Source: Allobosea sp. CRIB-10
GTDB taxonomy: Bacteria; Pseudomonadota; Alphaproteobacteria; Rhizobiales; Beijerinckiaceae
Assembly: GCF_900112185.1 (NCBI RefSeq)
Contig: NZ_FOKP01000029.1
Location: forward strand, 18,654 to 82,653
Direction of reading: 5' to 3'
Length of the DNA stretch: 64,000 nt
Shown: in pieces, positions 1 through 7,341 of the stretch
How positions within the stretch are numbered: position 1 is the stretch's first letter
Layout: each line of letters opens with the position of its first letter
Notes under the pieces: model-generated
Told to the model about the DNA's origin: nothing
What the model saw: the letters and a program-made list of their open reading frames with translations, nothing else
Database searches by the model: none
Position numbers and translations under genes: made by a program

Positions 1-1
1 C

Positions 2-229
2 GCCGACCTCCTCTACAATCTCGTCGTGCTGTGGAGCGAGCTCGGCATCACGCCCGGCGAGATCTGGCGCGAGATGGACCGGCGCGAGGAGCTCTATGGC
101 ATCGCCGAGAAACTGCCGAAACCGCGGCGTGGTGGCGAGCGAATCGCATTTTTGGACGGCGAGGCAGCCGAACGGGACAGAGGGTCCGAAGCCCAGCAAC
201 CGGCCCTGCTGAGGGGAAAGCACGGATGA
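2..229 (+). CDS. hisE: HisE-like phosphoribosyl-ATP pyrophosphohydrolase, C-terminal part (5' end outside window)
   Basis: The reading frame is open from base 2 to a TGA at 227-229. It encodes a segment starting ADLLYNLVVLWSELGI and continuing to EMDRREELYGIAEKLPK. This matches the last helices of HisE/MazG-fold pyrophosphohydrolases, where an (A/G)DLLYHLxVL motif is followed by a helix ending in an E-L-x-R-R type signature. HisE hydrolyses phosphoribosyl-ATP to phosphoribosyl-AMP in cytosolic histidine synthesis. About 35 residues after the recognisable fold are low complexity. The catalytic N-terminal part lies outside the window, so a generic MazG-like protein is the alternative. Confidence 0.55.
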   Translation, partial: ADLLYNLVVLWSELGITPGEIWREMDRREELYGIAEKLPKPRRGGERIAFLDGEAAERDRGSEAQQPALLRGKHG

Positions 230-364
230 AGGCCAGGCGTCTCTGTGCCGCGCTCGAAGCAGAAAGCGCAGGAAGTCGGCAAACGGGGCTTGCCAAGCGC
301 GCCGTGAGCCGTTAAGTCCGCATCCGTCAGCCGCTGGCGGCCTTTTAAACCGCCTCGCTGTCAC

Positions 365-441
365 GCGCCCGTAGCTCAGCTGGATAGAGCATCAGACTAC
401 GAATCTGAGGGTCAGAGGTTCGAATCCTTTCGGGCGCGCCA
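365..441 (+). tRNA. tRNA-Arg(ACG)
   Basis: A full 77-nt cloverleaf can be folded. The acceptor stem GCGCCCG (365-371) pairs with CGGGCGC (431-437), followed by discriminator G438 and an encoded CCA (439-441). The anticodon stem TCAGA/TCTGA encloses the loop CTACGAA with anticodon ACG at 399-401. The T arm carries TTCGAAT. An integrase gene begins about 100 bases downstream, pointing away from the tRNA. This is the usual arrangement when a genomic island has integrated into a tRNA 3' end. I did not find a second copy of the tRNA 3' end in the window, so the far attachment site is probably outside or degenerate. Confidence 0.96.
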
Positions 442-538
442 CTCCCCTGATTGGGGTTATCCATCTCCCTGAATTTCAACGTCGACAAGCCCTTCGGGCG
501 GGTTGCACCCCGTCCGGATGCATAACATCGTGCATAAC

Positions 539-2290
539 ATGGCTGACGACGACGTGCCTGTTGCGAACCATCTCACCACCCGGAACGGCGTGTGCCAGTA
601 TGTGCGCCGCGTGCCCGAGGACCTGCGCGATGCGTTCTCGTTCGCGCGCGTCCAGCTGTCTTTGAAGACGCGCGATCAGCGCGCGGCGCGCGAGAAGGCG
701 CTGGCGCTGGATCTGGAATGGGACCGCCGCTTCGCCGAGGCGCGTCAGCGACGCGGGCTGGCGAGTGCTGCCGACCATTTGCCGTCCATCGACGCCACCG
801 GGTGGGGCTGGGAGGACTGGGAGGCGCTGTCCCGCTGGTTCGGAGCGAGCCTGTTGGAGGACGACTGGCGCGAGCGCCTTCGTCAGGTCAGGGGCTCCGC
901 CTTCGCGCCGGTGCCGGAGATCTCCGATCTGCCGCGGCGCAGCAATGCCGACGTCAAGGAGCATTTCGCTCGGGAGCGAACTCTGCGCGCGATGACGATC
1001 GGCGAGTATGCGACGGAGCGATCGGGCTTCGTCCAGGGGTATGTCCGCAGGCTCGGCGTCTCGCTGTCCAGGACCTCGCAGCACCACGACCGCTTCATGG
1101 CCGCATGCCTCGAAGCGGAGCTGACCTATCTCGACGTCTTCCGTCAGCGGGAGAGCCGGCTTGGCGGCCTCGGCACGGCCCATCCCGATACGATCGCCGG
1201 CCCGTGGCGCAAGGCGCGTCCGGAGCAGCCCGGGATGCCCGAACCCATTGCCGTGCAGAAGGCGTCGGTCGCGTCGACGGCGGTCGGCAAGACGCTCGCC
1301 GACTGCGCGACCAAGTGGTGCGAGAACCGGCGCCTGGCGAAGAAGCAGGTCAGGCCGGAATATCTGCGCGAGATGGAGCACGCCATCCTGGCCTTCACGG
1401 CGCATTCCGGGGTCAAGGACATCGGAGAGATCAAGCGCAAGCACGTGCTTGCCTATCGCGACCACCTCGGCTCGGCCAACAACTACGCGATCCAGACCAT
1501 CAACAAGAAGGTGGGGTTCATCTCCGCGCTGCTGGCGACGGCCTTGAACGCCGGCTGGGTCGAGACGCCGCTCGGCAAGGAGATCTACCTCGAAATCCCT
1601 GAGGACGAGGACTTTCGCGAGCCTTACAGCGACGCCGAGCTCAAGCGCATCTTCACCCATCCGATCTTCACCGAAGGCAAGCGCTTCACCAAGGTCAAGG
1701 CCTGCGAGGAACTGCAGTTCTGGCTGCCGCTGATCGCCTGCCTGCACGGGATGATCAGCTCCGAGATCATCCAGCTCGGGCCCGACAGCATCATGCCGCA
1801 TCCCGATGCACCGGACACTCTCTGCTTCGTGGTGACGAACGCGGGAGACCGCCGCGTCAAGACCCTGGCCCGCCGCCGCTGGGTCCCGGTCCGACGCGAG
1901 CTTCTCGATCTCGGCCTGCTCGATCTCGTCGAGGCGGCCCGCGCCGGCGGCCGGGAGTTCCTGTGGTCGGCGATGACCCGCCATGACCACGACGTGACGC
2001 GGGTCTCGGGCTACTTCTCGTCGTTCTGGGCCGACCTCTCCCGCAAGGATCTCACGATCGAGAGCGAGGGCACGACGCTCTACTCCTTCCGGCACGCCTT
2101 CCAGGATGCACTCAGCGGCGCCGGTCACGCCGACGAGGTCAAGAAGGCGCTGATGGGGCATGCGGAAGGCGGGATGACCAAGCGCTATGGCACGAAGCGA
2201 AAGCCGCGCGTCGTCAACATCGGCGATCTGGACGAGGCCGTGCAGGGGCTCGACTGGGCGTTCCTGCCTGCGATCAGGCGGACATCCTAG
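539..2290 (+). CDS. tRNA-adjacent tyrosine recombinase (island integrase)
   Basis: A 583-aa site-specific integrase of the long alphaproteobacterial type. The N-terminus (GVCQYVRRVPEDLR) is the short basic beta motif that opens many phage-type integrases. A SAM-like core-binding domain lies around residues 245-360 and the catalytic domain in the last 200 residues. The C-terminal box is clear: LYSFRHAFQDAL, then LMGHAEGGMTKRYG, giving the Arg-His, Gly-His and nucleophilic Tyr positions. An in-frame ATG at 503 is possible, but 539 fits the integrase N-terminus better. Odd point: where the first catalytic Arg is expected (G-x-R-x-x-E), this protein reads HGMISSEI with Ile at about residue 406. 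The stop overlaps the stop of the convergent XRE gene. Confidence 0.87.
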   Translation: MADDDVPVANHLTTRNGVCQYVRRVPEDLRDAFSFARVQLSLKTRDQRAAREKALALDLEWDRRFAEARQRRGLASAADHLPSIDATGWGWEDWEALSRWFGASLLEDDWRERLRQVRGSAFAPVPEISDLPRRSNADVKEHFARERTLRAMTIGEYATERSGFVQGYVRRLGVSLSRTSQHHDRFMAACLEAELTYLDVFRQRESRLGGLGTAHPDTIAGPWRKARPEQPGMPEPIAVQKASVASTAVGKTLADCATKWCENRRLAKKQVRPEYLREMEHAILAFTAHSGVKDIGEIKRKHVLAYRDHLGSANNYAIQTINKKVGFISALLATALNAGWVETPLGKEIYLEIPEDEDFREPYSDAELKRIFTHPIFTEGKRFTKVKACEELQFWLPLIACLHGMISSEIIQLGPDSIMPHPDAPDTLCFVVTNAGDRRVKTLARRRWVPVRRELLDLGLLDLVEAARAGGREFLWSAMTRHDHDVTRVSGYFSSFWADLSRKDLTIESEGTTLYSFRHAFQDALSGAGHADEVKKALMGHAEGGMTKRYGTKRKPRVVNIGDLDEAVQGLDWAFLPAIRRTS

Positions 2291-2556
2291 ACGGTCTCGC
2301 TTTGATCTGGCGGTGCGGCTGTGCCTTGGGACGAGCGGATATGGAGGCCGATCCCTCTCCCATTCTCGAAAAGGAACACGATGCCCCGGCTCTCGAGAGC
2401 CTGCTGGATATCGCGCAGGGTCCGATCGTGCGGGATGCGGCTACCGGTCTCCAGAGATGCAATCGTTCCTTGGGCGACCATCGCGAGTTCGGCCAGCTCC
2501 TTTTGACTGAGGCCGAGCCAAACGCGAGCAGCGCGGACTTGCTCTTTGTTAACCAT
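2287..2556 (-). CDS. XRE-family helix-turn-helix regulator
   Basis: An 89-aa cytosolic protein with a Cro/CI-type HTH at residues about 5-60. The helix pair reads LGLSQKELAELAMVAQGTIASLE, followed by a helix carrying TLRDIQQALESRGIVFL. The tail (GIGLHIRSS) is typical of the short rhizobial XRE proteins whose ending resembles an antitoxin-like beta strand. The start chosen is the ATG at 2556; an ATG at 2649 would add 31 residues not typical of the family. It is convergent with the integrase, overlapping it by 4 bases, and divergent from the gene at 2642. It may therefore repress one or both, as element regulators often do (inference). Confidence 0.78.
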   Translation of the reverse strand: MVNKEQVRAARVWLGLSQKELAELAMVAQGTIASLETGSRIPHDRTLRDIQQALESRGIVFLFENGRGIGLHIRSSQGTAAPPDQSETV

Positions 2557-2641
2557 TTTATTGAGTTCAGATTGCAAAATTGAGTTGTTGAGTCGATATA
2601 GGAGCCGGTGGACAGCCCGTCCACGTCCGGAGCTCATCGTC

Positions 2642-3529
2642 ATGGCCAAGGCCGATCATCGCACCATCCTCACCTCGTCCAACTCGTCCAACTCGTCCGT
2701 CGTGCCGTTGCCGGCATCCCTGCTCGCCAGCGTCGAGCGGGCGGCGGCTGGCGCCCTGCAGGCCGACTTCGTCGCCGATCCGCTGCTGGGGCCGGGCCTC
2801 AGCGTTTGTAACTCCTACCTCTCCTCCGCCGTCAAGCGGCATGGCGGCCTGATCGATGCCGCGATCTGCGAGGCATTGGAGCGCAGCGGCGAGTATCTGG
2901 TGCTGCGTCAGGTCGAGATGCCGATCACGGACGCCGCCGAGGCGCTCGTGGCGACCAACACGCCCGAGGCGCTCGCCGGGCTGACGGCGACGGCGCACGG
3001 GCCGTACCGCCGGGTCGCGTTCTTCGACCTGATCGCGATCCACCTGAAGACGGGTGCGGCGAAGATCATCGAGATCAAGCGCGGCGGCGGCATCACCGAG
3101 GTCCGCAAGCGCCGCCTGATCGAGCGCGACCTGCGCTGCGCCAGGCTGCAGCTGCCGTCCTTCCTGCGGCCGCGCTTCGATTGCGAGCCGCGCTCCTTCG
3201 AGAGCTGGCTGCTCGACTACTACGGGCGCAGCGGCTTCGCCGACGGCCTGACGGTGACGCGCGAGGGCATCGACGCGCTCTTCGGCGTGCCGGTCCGCGA
3301 CCTCGTCGATGCGGTCACGGATCGGCTCCGGGCCGAGATCCTGCGCGAGGTGCCGCGCCTGCTGACCGTCGCCCAGAACCTGCTGGGAGCCGCGGATGAC
3401 GGAAGCCTGCAGGCTCATCCCTTCGCCAATCCCGTCAAGCCGAAGTCCGCCCGTCGGCTGGTCTGCGGCGATCGGATCCCGGCGGGAGCGCAGGCCCGCA
3501 GCAGCCCGCAGCGGCCGACCGTCCAGTAA
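2642..3529 (+). CDS. PD-(D/E)XK nuclease-like protein of the integrative element
   Basis: A 295-aa protein of unknown function. I see Asp129 in FFDLIAIH followed by Glu144-Ile-Lys146 in AAKIIEIKRG. This D-x14-E-x-K layout on two predicted beta strands is that of PD-(D/E)XK nucleases. An opening Ser/Asn-rich stretch (SSNSSNSS) is likely disordered. The start is the ATG at 2642, divergent from the XRE gene. It lies upstream of two more element genes in the same direction. A DNA-processing or restriction role is plausible from the fold motif only; no closer family was recognised. Confidence 0.55.
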   Translation: MAKADHRTILTSSNSSNSSVVPLPASLLASVERAAAGALQADFVADPLLGPGLSVCNSYLSSAVKRHGGLIDAAICEALERSGEYLVLRQVEMPITDAAEALVATNTPEALAGLTATAHGPYRRVAFFDLIAIHLKTGAAKIIEIKRGGGITEVRKRRLIERDLRCARLQLPSFLRPRFDCEPRSFESWLLDYYGRSGFADGLTVTREGIDALFGVPVRDLVDAVTDRLRAEILREVPRLLTVAQNLLGAADDGSLQAHPFANPVKPKSARRLVCGDRIPAGAQARSSPQRPTVQ

Positions 3530-3627
3530 CCGATACGGGAGCGGTGCAGGTCGCCGCTCCCTCCCATCGTCGTCCTCGTCACCACGCGTCGCGCGGACCT
3601 CGTCCGCGTGCAGGGAACCGCTTTGCC

Positions 3628-4053
3628 ATGACGCCCGATAATCAGCCGATCCCCGATACCGCCGCACCGGCCTTGCTGCGGCTGTGGACGGCCGCCGCCC
3701 TGCCGTTGGATCCGGACGTCGCGACCCGTCTGCGGCGCCTGCTGGCTCAGGTCGCGATCCTGCGAGTCCCCGGCCTTCCCGAGGCCGCCGGCGGCGATGC
3801 GGCGATGGCATCGAGGCTCGCCCTCGGCGTCATCGACGGCGACGACATGCGACGCGACCTGGCGATGACGGCGCTGCTCCTCAACGCCGGGGAGAACGGC
3901 GCCTGCCAGCTGATCCTCGATCATGCGCGTATCCACGATCGCAGGCGCCGGCTCGAGCGCGCCGTCGAGGTGGCCTTGTCGCCGCCGTGCGGTGACGCGG
4001 GCCCGCCCGCCGGGCGTCTTCCGGATGCCCGCACCCCTTCCGTTCAGAACTGA
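3628..4053 (+). CDS. hypothetical protein upstream of the FtsH-like gene
   Basis: A 141-aa protein starting at ATG 3628 (MTPDNQPIPD), ending 14 bases before the FtsH-like AAA+ gene, so probably co-transcribed with it. It is mainly helical, with a possible leucine-rich helix pair at residues 20-75. It has no signal peptide, no membrane helix and no catalytic motif that I recognise. Its position suggests an accessory or adaptor protein for the downstream protease, but nothing in the sequence shows this directly. Confidence 0.55.
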   Translation: MTPDNQPIPDTAAPALLRLWTAAALPLDPDVATRLRRLLAQVAILRVPGLPEAAGGDAAMASRLALGVIDGDDMRRDLAMTALLLNAGENGACQLILDHARIHDRRRRLERAVEVALSPPCGDAGPPAGRLPDARTPSVQN

Positions 4054-4067
4054 TCAGGACGACCGCC

Positions 4068-6158
4068 ATGACCTGCGACCGCAAGCCGTCGAGCGCGGCA
4101 TCCGCCCATATGCCCCGTTCTGGCATCCTCGCCCGTTTCGCCCAGAGCCACCGCCTGGCCGATGGGCAGGAGATCCACGTCGATGCCGAGCCCGATGGCG
4201 AGCCGGTGTGGAGCCTCGAAGCCGAGCGTCCCGAAGCGGAGCAGGCAAAGGGCAGCCCGAACGACGCCAGCCGCAGCTCGGGCAGCCCCGAGAGCGGCAC
4301 TGCGGCCGGTCGTTCCGTCCAGTCGGTCTACAGTCCCGTCGAGCTGATCGTCGAGCTGGCTTTCGACGAGCAGGCCCGCGCTGCCAAGCTCGATCTGCGC
4401 AAGATGCCATCCGGCGCGGCGTCGCTCATGGTCGTGCAGGTTCCGACGGAGGCCTGGGAGCAGCCGCTCGGCAGGCTCGTCGAGAGCATCGACCAGCAGA
4501 TCGTGACCTATACCGGCCGACCCGAGATCAAGGCCCGCGACAATATCGGCAAGGACATCGTCCAGGATCTGCAGGCAGGACGCACCGTGGTGGCGGTCGC
4601 CGCCCATCCCGACCAGCGCCTGCCCGCCTTCCTGCGCGGCGCGGCCGATCGTCGACTGATCGTCAGGAGCCCGACGCCGGCCTTGATGCGCAAGGTGATC
4701 CGTCGCTGGACCGGCCGCTCGGCGCCAGCGATCTCGGGAGCGGACATCGCGGGTCTCGATCTGCACGAGCTCGCTCTTGCCCTTCGCCGTGGCAGCTCGC
4801 CCGGTGCCTGCGTCGGACGCCTGCAGCGCGCATCGGCGGCGACCACCGTCATCGGCTCCAGCGACGACACCCCGCCTCTGGCGGAGCTCACCGGCTATGG
4901 CGAGGCCCGCGACTGGGCGCTCGACCTGGTCGAGGATGTCCGGCGCATGCGTGCCGGCCTGATCCAGCCGACCCAGCTCGAGAGCGCGATCTTCCACGGC
5001 CCGCCCGGCACCGGCAAGACGACGCTGGCCAGGGCCGTGGCGAAGGCGGCGGGCTTGCCGATCGAGACGACCAGCATCGCGGACTGGTTCAAGGCCGGCC
5101 CGGGCTACCTCGACAGCGTCATCAAGGCGGCGTCGGCCGTGTTCGACCGCGCGCTCGCCAGCGCCCCTTCGGTGCTGTTCATCGACGAGCTCGACGCGCT
5201 GCCGGACCGGGCGAAGCTCTCGCAGAGGGGCGCCGACTGGTGGCTGCCGGTCATCACCAGCGTGCTGCTCCGGATCGACCAGGTCCGCGCCGACAAGAGC
5301 GGCGTGGTCCTGCTCGGCGCGACCAATCACGTTGACAGGGTCGATGCCGCGATCCGGCGCCCCGGCCGCTTCGATCGATCCTTCCTGATCCCGCCGCCCG
5401 ACGCGGCGGGTCTGGCGGGCATCTTCCGGCTGCATCTGGGGACCGATCTGCCGGGTGCCGACCTGTTGCCGCTGGCGCGTCAGGTTCCGGGCGCTACCGG
5501 AGCCAACGTCGTGCAGTGGATCAGGCAGGCACGGCGCAGGGCGCTCAACGCCGGCCGGCCGCTTGCCCTGGACGATCTGCGGGCCGTCATGACCCCCGCC
5601 GATACGCGCTCGCCGGAGGAACTGAGGGCGGTCGCCCTGCACGAGGCCGGCCATGTCGTCGTCGGCAGGAGCCTCGGGCTCGAGGTCCGCTCCGTCACCA
5701 TCCAGGCGGAAGGTCGTGCCGATGGCTGGGCCGAGTTCGTCGTCGACCGGGCTCCCGATCGCGATCGCCTCGACAACCAGGTCGTCGCGATCCTGGCCGG
5801 ACGCGCCGCCGACATCGTCCTCGGTGACGGCCCCAACGCCGGCTCGATCAGCGACCTGGCCAAGGCGACCGAATGGGTCACGGCGGCCCACGCCACCTTC
5901 GGCCTGCGTGGCCAGCTGACGGTCAGGGGGCGCCCCGGCGACGACACGCGCCTGCTGGCCGCCGATCGAACCCTCGCCGCCGCGGTCGAAGCCGATCTGC
6001 ACCGGCTGCAGGACGAGGCGATCATGCTGGTGCGGCAACACACGCGCGAGATCATCGCGCTCGCCACCGCGCTCGTCGAGCGGCGCGTGCTGGTCCAAGG
6101 CGAGATCGACACCGTGATGAAGGACGCTGCGATCAATGCCTCCCCGGCAGCGCTCTGA
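4068..6158 (+). CDS. soluble FtsH-like AAA+ zinc metalloprotease
   Basis: A 696-aa fusion of an AAA+ ATPase and an M41-type peptidase. Walker A is GPPGTGKTT (Lys317) and Walker B is VLFIDELDAL (Asp373). An arginine-finger motif RRPGRFDR follows. The peptidase zinc motif HEAGH lies at 525-529, with a likely third ligand Asp596 in SISDLAKAT, matching the FtsH arrangement. FtsH normally has two N-terminal membrane helices. Here the first ~310 residues contain no hydrophobic segment, so the enzyme should be cytosolic and recruit substrates through a different N-terminal domain. It sits between an uncharacterised 141-aa gene and a convergent recombinase gene, as cargo of the integrative element. 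Confidence 0.85.
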   Translation: MTCDRKPSSAASAHMPRSGILARFAQSHRLADGQEIHVDAEPDGEPVWSLEAERPEAEQAKGSPNDASRSSGSPESGTAAGRSVQSVYSPVELIVELAFDEQARAAKLDLRKMPSGAASLMVVQVPTEAWEQPLGRLVESIDQQIVTYTGRPEIKARDNIGKDIVQDLQAGRTVVAVAAHPDQRLPAFLRGAADRRLIVRSPTPALMRKVIRRWTGRSAPAISGADIAGLDLHELALALRRGSSPGACVGRLQRASAATTVIGSSDDTPPLAELTGYGEARDWALDLVEDVRRMRAGLIQPTQLESAIFHGPPGTGKTTLARAVAKAAGLPIETTSIADWFKAGPGYLDSVIKAASAVFDRALASAPSVLFIDELDALPDRAKLSQRGADWWLPVITSVLLRIDQVRADKSGVVLLGATNHVDRVDAAIRRPGRFDRSFLIPPPDAAGLAGIFRLHLGTDLPGADLLPLARQVPGATGANVVQWIRQARRRALNAGRPLALDDLRAVMTPADTRSPEELRAVALHEAGHVVVGRSLGLEVRSVTIQAEGRADGWAEFVVDRAPDRDRLDNQVVAILAGRAADIVLGDGPNAGSISDLAKATEWVTAAHATFGLRGQLTVRGRPGDDTRLLAADRTLAAAVEADLHRLQDEAIMLVRQHTREIIALATALVERRVLVQGEIDTVMKDAAINASPAAL

Positions 6159-6262
6159 GATCGATACCGGCCATGCTGGCGAACTTGTGCCATCGTCATG
6201 AGCCCACTGCCAAAATGCCAAAACGCCGTGCGCGTTCTGCTGCAGCGACCCTGTCCGCCCTG

Positions 6263-7300
6263 TCAGCGCGGTGCGGGCGTTCTCCGCGCCGCGATCATGA
6301 CGCGCATCCTGTTGCGGCTTTCGGCGAGCTTTGGCCTGATCCGGGCGACCTCTTCGGGGTCGGCTTTGGGGATGGGGTAGCTGCGTCCGCCGCTCCCCTG
6401 CGAGCTTCCGTAGTGATGGGACGCCGTGTCGTCGGCGGCGTGGCCCATGAGAGCGGCGACGATGGCCGCGCCGAGATCACGCTCCTCCTGCGTTCTGGCA
6501 TGGCCGATGAAGTGACGCTTCAGGCGGCCGGAGCAGGCGTGCCTGAGCGAGTACGGCGTCGGCCAGCGCTTGCGACGCGGGAACAGCGCCCGGGTGACGA
6601 TATGCATGCGTTCCTCGATCCGCTCGAGCAGAGCCTGATAGTCTTTGCGCGAGAGGCTGTTGACCCGTTCGGTCCAGGCAAGCAGGTGATCGCGACTGAC
6701 GGGGTCGAGCTTCTCGAAGATCAGGGTTCGGGTCGGGCCATGCGCCCTGTCGTTGCTGTTCTTGGCATTCGGGACGATCATGATCAGCGTATCGCCAGTG
6801 ATGGTGATCGTCGTTCCGTGCCACTCGATAGGACGATGCCCGGTCACGATGGTCGCTCGCATGAAGCCGACGAGATCTTCGTTGTACTGCGACCGGTAGA
6901 GGGGCGCGGCCGCGATGATGCGGTCGAAGTCGGCGTCGGAAATACCTTTCGCCTTGCTGGCCGAGGTGCGCAGCGGGATGGAGGCTTTCGGCTTGCCGCG
7001 CGGTGCTGGCGCGGGATCCTGCTGTCGGGAACCGTCGAGCAAGGTGAGGGCTTCGGCGACCTCGGCGCGCAGATGCGGGTTGTGCCGCGCGAGGCGTTCG
7101 AGCCCGAACCGGATCGTCGCGCGATACTGGCGGACCGAGGAGCCGCTCAACTGTGGCGCCCAGATCAGGAACTGCCTCACGAAGTCGAGGACGCGGATGG
7201 AGCGGTCGAGCTCCGTCCCAGCCCGCCGCCAGAGCTGTCCGAAGCGGTCGAGGTAACGCGTCTCGGTCGTGGCCGTACGTGTGATTGCCGGGAGCGACAT
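6263..7300 (-). CDS. second tyrosine recombinase-like protein
   Basis: A 345-aa protein with a tyrosine-recombinase catalytic domain. The first Arg sits in TGHRPIEWHG, the Arg-His box in PYSLRHACSGRLK, and the end reads LMGHAADDTASHHYG with Gly-His and the candidate nucleophile Tyr. The N-terminal 100 residues look like a core-binding domain (SSVRQYRATIRFGLERL). It is convergent with the FtsH-like gene and lies just upstream of the DUF3987 gene in the same direction (41 bases apart). It may act with the tRNA-adjacent integrase or be an independent element protein. Confidence 0.7.
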   Translation of the reverse strand: MSLPAITRTATTETRYLDRFGQLWRRAGTELDRSIRVLDFVRQFLIWAPQLSGSSVRQYRATIRFGLERLARHNPHLRAEVAEALTLLDGSRQQDPAPAPRGKPKASIPLRTSASKAKGISDADFDRIIAAAPLYRSQYNEDLVGFMRATIVTGHRPIEWHGTTITITGDTLIMIVPNAKNSNDRAHGPTRTLIFEKLDPVSRDHLLAWTERVNSLSRKDYQALLERIEERMHIVTRALFPRRKRWPTPYSLRHACSGRLKRHFIGHARTQEERDLGAAIVAALMGHAADDTASHHYGSSQGSGGRSYPIPKADPEEVARIRPKLAESRNRMRVMIAARRTPAPR

Positions 7301-7341
7301 GTCGGATGTCCCCGTTACTCCGGAGGTAACGCTTGCCTCGG

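Noticed and set aside
330..345. Small hairpin GCCG-CTGG-CGGC followed by CTTTT before the tRNA gene
   Set aside because: Stem of only four pairs; too weak to call a terminator.
365..441. Second copy of the tRNA 3' end as attR
   Set aside because: Looked for the GGTTCGAATCC...CGCGCCA segment elsewhere; only short GC-rich partial matches such as near 36704.
476..2161. Long open frame on the minus strand opposite the integrase (561 codons)
   Set aside because: GC-rich shadow of the integrase; composition Arg/Ala/Gly-rich, no domain, and the plus-strand gene is certain.
4044..6221. Open frame of 725 codons opposite the FtsH-like gene
   Set aside because: Mirror frame of a clearly coding gene; no protein motif.
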